A program made the translations under genes and the position numbers. Under the pieces are notes generated by a model that saw nothing but the letters and a program-made list of their open reading frames with translations, was not told the origin of the DNA and ran no database searches. From Clostridium sp. CAG:967 (GTDB lineage Bacteria > Cyanobacteriota > Vampirovibrionia > Gastranaerophilales > Gastranaerophilaceae), in contig HF991461.1 in the NCBI GenBank assembly GCA_000433095.1, forward strand, positions 1 through 14,635: DNA of 14,635 nt. Reading direction: 5' to 3'. Every line of letters starts with the position of its first letter. Positions within the stretch are counted from its first letter, which is position 1. Shown piece after piece: positions 7,104 through 12,366 of the stretch.

Positions 7104-8162
7104 ATGAGCAAAGAAACAGAAAAACAAATTAATGACTTGATAATGGCAATGGCTAAAGATCCTCAAAATATTGAAAATTATCATAAACTTTCAGAACTTT
7201 ATTTGCAAATGGAAGATTATGACAGAGTTATGTCTGTATTGGAAAGCCTTTTGACGATTAAGCCTGATGATGTTCAAGCTCTTGTAGGTATGGGAACAAT
7301 GTGGTTCTATGAAAAAGATTTTAGAAAGTCACTTTCTTATTACAACAGAGCTCTTGAAGTAAATCCTAAAAACTACCTTATATACTACAATATAGGTAAT
7401 GTTTTTGCTGAATGGAAAAACTTCCCTAAATCATTGTTCTACTATAACAGAGCTATTGATTTAAACTCTACAAATCCTGAAATTTATAATGCTATTGCTC
7501 TGCTTTATCAGGACAACGAAGACTATGTTGAGTCAAAAGCTTATTATGAAAAGGCATTGTCGCTTGATCCGGAAAATATTACGGCACTTGTTGACATGGG
7601 TAATGTATGTTTCAAATTGTTTGATTATGAAACTGCTCTGGAACTGTACAAAAAAGTTTTTGTTTTAAACCCTGATAACAAAATCGTTGCTATTTGCATT
7701 GGTAACACTTTAACTTTGATGAAAGAAAGAGAAAAAGCTTACAATTACTTTGAAAAAGCACTTCAAATGGAAGGCGACAACTATAAAGCTTATATTTGCT
7801 ATGCAATTGCTCTTTCTGAATTCGGAGAATATGAAATGGCTGTTGAAATGTACAAACGTGCAGAACAAATTCATCCGAAAGAAATTAATGCACAGATTCT
7901 GAGGGCAAATCTTTATACAAACTTTAACAGAATTGATCTTGCTTTAGATTTATACAAAGAAGCTATAAGGCTAAAAGCTAACAGTGCTGAAACCTATATG
8001 CTCCTTGGCAACGCACACTATCTGAATAATGAAATTGAACAGGCTATTGCTTCATATCGTGCATCAATTAATATTGCACCAGAAAATGATGAATACAGAC
8101 TTGTTTATACTCAAGTTTTAGATGAGTACATAGATAAAAAACGCAGCGGAGCAAATGTATAA
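7104..8162 (+). CDS. Tetratricopeptide repeat protein (nine TPRs)
   Basis: The 352-residue product is almost entirely TPR, with nine consecutive 34-residue units from about 22 to 327. The consensus is clear in several, for example YYNIGNVFAEWKNFPKSLFYYNRAIDLNS and the FDYETALELYKKVFVLNPDN unit. TPR solenoids bind protein partners, and no catalytic domain is attached. There is no signal peptide or membrane segment, so it is probably cytoplasmic or peripherally bound. The ATG at 7104 has an AGG-containing purine stretch directly upstream (gcaggttagg), which is a tight spacing. Its stop overlaps the start of the small membrane protein by one base (TAATG), so the two are translationally coupled and may act together, perhaps as a soluble scaffold and a membrane anchor. 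The specific role is unknown. Confidence 0.93.
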   Translation: MSKETEKQINDLIMAMAKDPQNIENYHKLSELYLQMEDYDRVMSVLESLLTIKPDDVQALVGMGTMWFYEKDFRKSLSYYNRALEVNPKNYLIYYNIGNVFAEWKNFPKSLFYYNRAIDLNSTNPEIYNAIALLYQDNEDYVESKAYYEKALSLDPENITALVDMGNVCFKLFDYETALELYKKVFVLNPDNKIVAICIGNTLTLMKEREKAYNYFEKALQMEGDNYKAYICYAIALSEFGEYEMAVEMYKRAEQIHPKEINAQILRANLYTNFNRIDLALDLYKEAIRLKANSAETYMLLGNAHYLNNEIEQAIASYRASINIAPENDEYRLVYTQVLDEYIDKKRSGANV

Positions 8163-8572
8163 TGGCAACAAAAGATACCCCGTATATGATTGAAAGAATT
8201 GTTGCAGCTGCTTCTTATCTTACAATGGGAATGGCAGGGTTTATCTGGTTAATTATTGCTTTATTTACAAAAGCCAGATTAAAACCTTTCCTGATGTATC
8301 ATATTGTGCAGTCGATAATGATTTCACTTATTTTTGTAATCCTTTCAATGTTTTTAGGCTGGGTTTCTAATATCTTGAGCTTTATACCGCTTATTAACAA
8401 GCTTGTTGCTCAAATTACATTCTTACTTAATATGCCGTTATTATTTGATTATTCTTTAATTCAAATTGTAATATATTCTTTGCTTATTTATCTTGCTGTC
8501 ACCTCTTTTCTCGGCAAATTCAGTTATATACCTTATCTTTCTGACCTTGTAGATCAAAATGTAAGACATTAA
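8162..8572 (+). CDS. Small multi-pass membrane protein, possibly Tic20-like
   Basis: The 136-residue product has three to four hydrophobic segments: about 10-36, 44-65, 70-90 and 95-117. A conserved-looking RIVAAASYLTMGMAGFIWLII is followed by KARLKPFLMYHIVQSIMISL. The pattern of an N-terminal R(V/I)xAAxxY helix, then a polar FLxYHxxQ loop entering a helix, resembles cyanobacterial Tic20-family or DUF4870-type proteins. I judge this by eye only, and the call is tentative. The gene starts inside the stop codon of the TPR gene (TAATG), which implies coupled translation. It ends at the T-tract of the minus-strand terminator that closes the converging gene at 8647. No plus-strand terminator of its own is visible. 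Confidence 0.85.
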   Translation: MATKDTPYMIERIVAAASYLTMGMAGFIWLIIALFTKARLKPFLMYHIVQSIMISLIFVILSMFLGWVSNILSFIPLINKLVAQITFLLNMPLLFDYSLIQIVIYSLLIYLAVTSFLGKFSYIPYLSDLVDQNVRH

Positions 8573-8600
8573 AAAAGAAAACCTGCATTAAATATGCAGG
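8571..8600 (-). terminator. Terminator of the minus-strand phosphodiester glycosidase gene
   Basis: The stem CCTGCAT (8582-8588) / ATGCAGG (8594-8600) has a five-base loop. Read on the minus strand it is followed by TTTTCTTTTTT (8571-8581). The plus-strand flank is not T-rich, so it serves the minus-strand gene ending at 8647. The tract abuts the stop of the converging gene. Confidence 0.8.
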
Positions 8601-8646
8601 CGTGTGGTAAAATTCGGCTACTTGCGTAGCATAAAAGATTTATGAC

Positions 8647-9906
8647 TTATGATTTGGGAGTTTGTGATAAAATTATTGCATTTGATAGTGGAATTCCACC
8701 CTTCATTTGAGGTTTATTCACAACCTGACCGTTAACATACATAACTGTGGACCCTCCGCCATCAAGGTTCATTGCATTGCTACATCCTATTGACTGCATG
8801 AAGGAAGCCAATTCCATAAGTGTCATTCCAATTGAACTTCCCTCACGGCCGTCAACGGCAACCAGAATTAAGTTATTGTCAGCCGTGTAACCTATAGCGC
8901 TTCTCGGGTTACGTCCACCGATTGCACCGAGTTTTTGGGCTGTCATATCAACAAATACTTCGCTGTTTCTTACTAAATACGGACCGCCGCTTATAATATG
9001 TTTTACATTTTTCCATTCAGGATTTGTATTAACAATAAGTTCCGCATCTTTTTTCTCAAGTAGAGGCTGTAAAATATTTTTAGGACCTGAAATTACATAT
9101 CCGTTTTGAGGAATTTCAATCGGATTTGCGGATGCCTTTGTTATCTTACCGTCAACAACCTGCAATCCCATACCGTATTTAGGAGCATATGGGGAATATT
9201 TACCCCATTCTGAAGTGTATACAAGAACATATGTAGAAAGCATTCTTGGTTGATTTATATTATCAACTTTAACTGTTTTTCCGCCGCCCTTTACAGATGC
9301 ATTAAGCTGCACTCTAGCAATATCAAATCCGCTATCGAAAATTCCCATAGCAACCCTATCGTAAATAGGACCTGTGTACATCTTTTTATTAATCATTAAA
9401 GTTCCGAGAGGAACGCCTGTTTGAGGCTTAAAGTATGTACCGTTTAATGCAACGATTGCATTATTATTTTTAGCTATTGTGGTTATTGTTCTTCTGCTCT
9501 GTAAGCTGGTGTCTGATGAAAGTGCCGGAGTTAATTCAAAATCTTTTGCGAGTTTCATATCTACTTCTACTACATTTATTCTAACAGGTTTACCGGCATA
9601 GTATTTTGTAAGTTTTATGTGCTTTACCCCGCTTGTTACATCATAAATTGCTGCTTTAGGATATTTTTGCCTTATTTTATTCTCAAAATTTTTCTGCCGG
9701 ACTTCAGGAGAAATTTCATTAAGAATTTTCTCCTTCAGCTGACCTGTATCAAAGTCAGGAGCTGTAACCTGAGCAATTTTTGCATTTCCTGCGTGGATTG
9801 GTACAAGCCCCTGACACAAAATTAAAACCCCTATTATTGAAACATTTATTGTTGTTTCAATTAATTTTTGGTAATCAAATTTTTCATGCAAAATCAGTGT
9901 ATCCAT
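8647..9906 (-). CDS. Phosphodiester glycosidase (NAGPA-domain) family protein, membrane-anchored or secreted
   Basis: The C-terminal half matches the phosphodiester glycosidase domain (NAGPA/DUF2233 family, named for the lysosomal N-acetylglucosamine-1-phosphodiester alpha-N-acetylglucosaminidase). Family marks are NGTYFKP, PRSAIGYT, VAVDGREGSSIGMTLMELA and NLDGGGSTVMYVNG (near residue 380), ending with PLSNAII. Such enzymes cleave sugar-phosphodiester links, but the bacterial substrate here is unknown. Residues 19-37 are a hydrophobic segment after a short charged N-terminus, fitting a signal anchor or uncleaved export signal with the enzyme outside the cytoplasmic membrane. I chose the ATG at 9906 (419 residues) because AGGTGA lies four bases upstream. 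A GTG at 9972 would add 22 residues but has no ribosome binding site. The gene has its own promoter (10019-10047) and terminator (8571-8600), so it is likely monocistronic. Confidence 0.9.
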   Translation of the reverse strand: MDTLILHEKFDYQKLIETTINVSIIGVLILCQGLVPIHAGNAKIAQVTAPDFDTGQLKEKILNEISPEVRQKNFENKIRQKYPKAAIYDVTSGVKHIKLTKYYAGKPVRINVVEVDMKLAKDFELTPALSSDTSLQSRRTITTIAKNNNAIVALNGTYFKPQTGVPLGTLMINKKMYTGPIYDRVAMGIFDSGFDIARVQLNASVKGGGKTVKVDNINQPRMLSTYVLVYTSEWGKYSPYAPKYGMGLQVVDGKITKASANPIEIPQNGYVISGPKNILQPLLEKKDAELIVNTNPEWKNVKHIISGGPYLVRNSEVFVDMTAQKLGAIGGRNPRSAIGYTADNNLILVAVDGREGSSIGMTLMELASFMQSIGCSNAMNLDGGGSTVMYVNGQVVNKPQMKGGIPLSNAIILSQTPKS

Positions 9907-10001
9907 AACGTCACCTAAGATTAAAAGTAACCGGATACCTTTTTGATTAAAGAGTGGGTTGGGGATTAACACTCATCGGAAACCTAAATTAAAAATTAAC
10001 C

Positions 10002-10047
10002 AGGAACTTCCTACTACTATTGTAACATATTTTAACAAATACTTCAA
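10002..10047 (-). promoter_or_regulatory. Promoter of the phosphodiester glycosidase gene, with a palindrome at the start site
   Basis: On the minus strand TTGAAG (10042-10047) is followed after exactly 17 bases by TACAAT (10019-10024). A palindrome AGGAA-C-TTCCT (10002-10012) falls where transcription should begin and could be an operator. The leader to the ATG at 9906 would be about 105 bases, with no further structure seen. Confidence 0.6.
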
Positions 10048-10110
10048 TCCCTTATATAGCAAGGTTTTTACAAAACTAAATAAGGTAAATTGTACACTAA
10101 TATTTAATAA

Positions 10111-10539
10111 CTATTCAGCATCTTGCAAATAAGTTTGAACAATTTTTTCAGCTTCTTTTGAAGATACACTTTCATCAGAAGATGTAATCTTAGGAGTTTT
10201 TCCTGCAGCTCTTTCAATCATAAAATTCATATATGATTTGTCGCCAAAAACACCGTTACTTAATGTCAGTTGCGCTTCCTTACCTAATTTAGTTTCACGA
10301 AGATATACATCAGCATTTTTAGTAGTTGCCATATATGTACCTAAATTTTCAGATGTTCTTGTTGCAGAAAGTTTTACAAACATATCGCTTACAATTTGGT
10401 TTAACGAATTGTTTTTTCTTACACCATTTTTAATTGTATTGACAGCTTTTGCTCCCTGGAAAGATATATTATCATTTTTTTGGTTATATTTCATTGCATA
10501 GGATTGCGGGGCAAATGTAATTCTTGAAATCATTTTCAT
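10111..10539 (-). CDS. Small hypothetical protein with NISFQG motif
   Basis: I do not recognise a family with a known function. The product has 142 residues (140 from the second ATG), is polar and slightly basic at the N-terminus, and has no signal peptide or membrane helix. The N-terminal region with NISFQG (24-29) resembles a short motif I recall in many small proteins of gut Melainabacteria; this is unverified. The C-terminal part is Ser/Glu-rich and helical (SSKEAEKIVQTYLQD). Two in-frame ATGs compete. The first (10539) is only one base from GAGGA, and the second (10533, two codons on) is at a better distance, so the true start is probably MISRITF. It has a strong promoter of its own overlaid by an inverted repeat. 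It lies between the pilin-like gene and the glycosidase on the same strand. Confidence 0.8.
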   Translation of the reverse strand: MKMISRITFAPQSYAMKYNQKNDNISFQGAKAVNTIKNGVRKNNSLNQIVSDMFVKLSATRTSENLGTYMATTKNADVYLRETKLGKEAQLTLSNGVFGDKSYMNFMIERAAGKTPKITSSDESVSSKEAEKIVQTYLQDAE

Positions 10540-10547
10540 ATCCTCAT

Positions 10548-10580
10548 GTTTAATAAATGTATATTACACACTTATTAAAC
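10548..10580 (-). repeat. Nine-base inverted repeat over the -10 region and leader
   Basis: GTTTAATAA (10548-10556 on the plus strand) and its perfect complement TTATTAAAC (10572-10580) are separated by 15 bases. One arm contains the -10 element and the other ends just upstream of the ribosome binding site. Because transcription should start between the arms, it is better explained as a DNA operator than as an RNA hairpin. Confidence 0.55.
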
Positions 10581-10602
10581 TGCAAAGGACAATTTTTGTC
10601 AA
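10574..10602 (-). promoter_or_regulatory. Promoter of the NISFQG-motif gene
   Basis: On the minus strand a perfect -35 TTGACA (10597-10602) is followed by a 17-base spacer and TTTAAT (10574-10579). A small inverted repeat GACAA-3-TTGTC (10588-10600) overlaps the -35. The promoter begins 11 bases after the stop of the pilin-like gene at 10614. Confidence 0.72.
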
Positions 10603-10613
10603 ATACTCACAGC

Positions 10614-11282
10614 TTATTTAAAACAGGGATAATCATCTGGAATTTTCCAGCTGTTTAATTGAATAATTTTAGCTGCATTAGAACAAGTTACATAAAGCCC
10701 CTCTTTTGTTCCATCCCAGTCTGAGTGAATATACGGTTCAACACCAAGATTTTTAAAATACAGATTTCGGTTACCTGATGCTCCGGCAGGATAAAAAGCG
10801 AACATAAATTTATCCTTTCCAGATTTGGGATTTGAAAGCTCAGCCTTAGATGCTTTTGGGAAGAACGTAATATCTTGACCAAAATATGTGAAGTAGGCAG
10901 CGGAACCATCTGTAAAATAAACATATAAAATATCTTGTTTATTTTCTAATTTAGTATACTTAATATAATCCTTAAAATACTCATTAAAAACTTTCAGATT
11001 ACAAGAATAAGAATTGTGTGTACCCGAAGCACAAAGTGCAGAAGGTCTCCAATCAGTACGCATCATATTTTTATCTTGTTCAGACATTAATAATGCCTGA
11101 TTTATTTTAGAGTAAAAATTCTGAAGTCTGGTTTCAATTATTTGCTTATCATGATTTTGGATAAGTGAAGGCATTGTTAAAGCTGCAACAACACCAATAA
11201 TGCCGAGTGTGACCAAAACTTCGGCTAAAGTAAATGCAAAAGACTTACTGTAGGAGCTTAAACGGTTGCCCCCCCCCCGCAA
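10614..11282 (-). CDS. Pilin-like protein, frame broken at a G10 tract near the 5' end
   Basis: The frame encodes a prepilin-type segment AFTLAEVLVTLGIIGVVAALTMPSLI. Cleavage would occur before the Phe and the conserved Glu5 is present. An approximately 190-residue body follows with two Cys in the first half and GKDKFMFAFYPAG, matching the GxDxF segment of the other pilin-like genes here. Type IV pilins and pseudopilins are inserted in the inner membrane, cut by prepilin peptidase and built into a filament. The frame itself opens only at a TTG next to the G tract, with no ribosome binding site. The proper start is the ATG at 11365 (AAGGAG five bases upstream), whose frame stops at 11258 because the run has ten G. 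Eleven or eight G would join them, giving a leader of about 44 residues. It is thus either a phase-variable gene in the OFF state or an assembly error. No terminator is seen before the next promoter. Confidence 0.8.
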   Translation of the reverse strand: MRGGGNRLSSYSKSFAFTLAEVLVTLGIIGVVAALTMPSLIQNHDKQIIETRLQNFYSKINQALLMSEQDKNMMRTDWRPSALCASGTHNSYSCNLKVFNEYFKDYIKYTKLENKQDILYVYFTDGSAAYFTYFGQDITFFPKASKAELSNPKSGKDKFMFAFYPAGASGNRNLYFKNLGVEPYIHSDWDGTKEGLYVTCSNAAKIIQLNSWKIPDDYPCFK

Positions 11283-11365
11283 GCGTAGCCGCTTGACCCG
11301 TCACATTGGAGCTTGGTCATAATTTCTCCAAATAACGAAGCTGCTATTTCACTAAACTTTTTCAT
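11258..11365 (-). other. Short leader reading frame from the true ATG to a stop after the G10 tract
   Basis: From the ATG at 11365 (AAGGAG upstream) the frame runs MKKFSEIAASLFGEIM... through Cys-Gly-Gly-Gly-Ala-Thr-Val to TAA at 11258, 35 codons in all. It is the 5' end of the pilin gene at 10614 read in the OFF phase. It contains a second ATG (codon 16) in frame and a hairpin CAAGCG-TAGC-CGCTTG (11280-11295) beside the G run. Confidence 0.7.
11269..11278 (-). repeat. G10 homopolymer tract (candidate phase-variation site)
   Basis: Ten consecutive G on the minus strand (C on the plus) lie inside the coding 5' end of the pilin-like gene. Such a run is rare in AT-rich DNA, and an identical-length run sits at the same place in the neighbouring pilin gene. 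Length 11 or 8 would restore the ATG-to-pilin frame. Confidence 0.85.
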
Positions 11366-11378
11366 AATCGCTCCTTTC
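11351..11378 (-). repeat. Identical 28-base start-region repeat, copy 1
   Basis: It holds GAAAGGAGCGATT, the ATG, and codons for KKFS. It is identical over 28 bases to 12210-12237, while the sequences on either side and most of the gene bodies differ. Confidence 0.85.
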
Positions 11379-11383
11379 TTTAC

Positions 11384-11421
11384 TATACTTTTAGTATAAC
11401 AATTTTTTTATGGATTTTCAA
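11384..11421 (-). promoter_or_regulatory. Promoter of the pilin-like gene at 10614
   Basis: TTGAAA (11416-11421), 17 bases, then TATACT (11393-11398) on the minus strand. The -10 is part of an inverted repeat TATACT-3-AGTATA (11384-11398). It has the same layout as the promoter of the next pilin gene (12262-12290), including TTGT directly before the -10. Confidence 0.75.
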
Positions 11422-11425
11422 TACT

Positions 11426-11456
11426 AAAAAACAGAACCCGATTTTTCTGGCTCTGT
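11426..11456 (-). terminator. Terminator of the pilin-like gene at 11467
   Basis: On the minus strand ACAGAGCC (11449-11456) pairs with GGTTCTGT (11431-11438), with one G-T pair, across a ten-base loop. It is followed by a T-rich tail (11426-11430 and on). It begins 11 bases after the stop and ends at the -35 region of the next pilin gene. Confidence 0.8.
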
Positions 11457-11466
11457 TTTCTTTATG

Positions 11467-12204
11467 TTAAGGTAAGTTCTTCCAGTAACTTTTGGTAGAG
11501 CTACCTGGATAATTATCTCTGATAGCCCAATAAGAACATTGTTCTCCTTGAGCTCTCCAGTTTGTATCTGAAGGGTTAAAAGAACATCGGGAGCTATAGT
11601 TCCCAGGAGGTCGATTATACACATAATCATCATCTTCACCCGGAGCTAAGATTTTTCCATTTCTACACATATAAAATTTAAACAAATCATAGCCATACCT
11701 GTTAGGTCCTTTATATGGACCGTTAGTATCCACGCTAATAATTATATGACCATCAGTTACAGCAGAAAAAGCTAAGAGCATACCATTATTCAAAATATAA
11801 GGATTAAAGCCGTAAGCAAATATAGATAACTCCTGAACATAATTATTAGATGTATACATTTTTATATTTTTTAATCTTTCACTATCAATTGTTTCAACTA
11901 CTTGTAAATAATCAGGTACTAATTCATAAAATCTTTTGATATACTCATCCATATACCCCATACCATGAGGAATATGCAAGAAATCAACAAAATCTGCTTC
12001 ATGTTCCATATACATCTGGTAGGTGGCACGGATTATCAAGGAATAAGCTGTCTTAAACTGGGTTTCCATTACTTTATTTCGATGTTTATGGATTAAAGTA
12101 GGAAGTGTTAAGGAGGCTACCACACCAATAATACCTAAAGTGACCAAGACTTCCGCCAGGGTAAAAGCACTGAAACTGGAGCTTAAAAAACGCCCCCCCC
12201 CCAA
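11467..12204 (-). CDS. Pilin-like protein, frame broken at a G10 tract near the 5' end
   Basis: The frame encodes AFTLAEVLVTLGIIGVVASLTLPTLI, a prepilin processing site with Glu5. A body of about 220 residues follows with VDTNGPYKGPNRYGYDLF (the D-x-N-G..GPN loop seen in the genes at 1 and 14131) and Cys residues in the last third. The frame opens only at a TTG at the G tract, because TAA lies one codon upstream in this phase, and that TTG has no ribosome binding site. The real start should be the ATG at 12224, with AAGGAG five bases before it. Its frame reads MKKFSNLWGGGVF and stops at 12183. Eleven (or eight) G would give a continuous gene with a 20-residue leader MKKFSNLWGGGRFLSSSFSA, a normal length for prepilins. 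Promoter and terminator are both strong, so the gene looks maintained rather than decayed. It is likely a phase-variable minor pilin in the OFF state, or a homopolymer error. Confidence 0.82.
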   Translation of the reverse strand: MGGGRFLSSSFSAFTLAEVLVTLGIIGVVASLTLPTLIHKHRNKVMETQFKTAYSLIIRATYQMYMEHEADFVDFLHIPHGMGYMDEYIKRFYELVPDYLQVVETIDSERLKNIKMYTSNNYVQELSIFAYGFNPYILNNGMLLAFSAVTDGHIIISVDTNGPYKGPNRYGYDLFKFYMCRNGKILAPGEDDDYVYNRPPGNYSSRCSFNPSDTNWRAQGEQCSYWAIRDNYPGSSTKSYWKNLP

Positions 12205-12224
12205 AGGTTACTAAACTTTTTCAT
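12183..12224 (-). other. Short leader reading frame from the true ATG to a stop after the G10 tract
   Basis: ATG at 12224, thirteen codons (MKKFSNLWGGGVF), TAA at 12183-12185. It is the 5' end of the pilin gene at 11467 in the phase given by ten G. Confidence 0.7.
12193..12202 (-). repeat. G10 homopolymer tract (candidate phase-variation site)
   Basis: Ten G on the minus strand lie directly after CTTT and before CGTTTTTTAAGC. It has the same length and the same frame offset as the tract at 11269-11278. In both genes the tract is followed by GTTTAAGCTCC or a close variant, which supplies the stop in the OFF phase. Confidence 0.87.
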
Positions 12225-12237
12225 AATCGCTCCTTTC
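12210..12237 (-). repeat. Identical 28-base start-region repeat, copy 2
   Basis: Identical to 11351-11378; it contains the ribosome binding site and first five codons of the pilin gene at 11467. Confidence 0.85.
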
Positions 12238-12261
12238 GTATTTAATATATATTACATTTTT

Positions 12262-12290
12262 ATTATAACAAATTATCAGCCCATTTTCAA
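12262..12290 (-). promoter_or_regulatory. Promoter of the pilin-like gene at 11467
   Basis: TTGAAA (12285-12290), a 17-base spacer and perfect TATAAT (12262-12267) on the minus strand, 38 bases before the ATG. It diverges from the promoter of the peptidase gene, with about 40 bases between them. Confidence 0.8.
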
Positions 12291-12331
12291 CAATATTCAT
12301 CTGTTTGGTCTAATGTATGTTTTCCTGAATA

Positions 12332-12360
12332 TGATATAATGAGCTCAAAAGTAAAGGAGA
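12332..12360 (+). promoter_or_regulatory. Extended -10 promoter and ribosome binding site of the M49-like peptidase gene
   Basis: TGATATAAT (12332-12340) is an extended -10, and no good -35 is seen. AAAGGAGA (12353-12360) lies six bases before the ATG at 12367, so the leader is very short. Confidence 0.6.
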
Positions 12361-12366
12361 TATTAT

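Noticed and set aside
8617..8630. GCTAC-TTGC-GTAGC hairpin after the glycosidase gene
   Set aside because: Only five pairs with a poor tail on either strand; the stronger terminator at 8571-8600 explains the end of the gene.
9907..9972. GTG at 9972 as start of the glycosidase gene
   Set aside because: No ribosome binding site there, whereas the ATG at 9906 has AGGTGA four bases upstream and gives a normal export signal.
10020..10110. CCTTAT...ATAAGG and GTTTT-TAC-AAAAC inverted repeats after the NISFQG-motif gene as a terminator
   Set aside because: Arms are short or widely spaced and no stable stem with a T tail is formed.
11424..11639. Overlapping minus-strand frame at the 3' end of the pilin gene at 11467
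   Set aside because: It overlaps the pilin frame and runs through the terminator hairpin; no homology or start signal.
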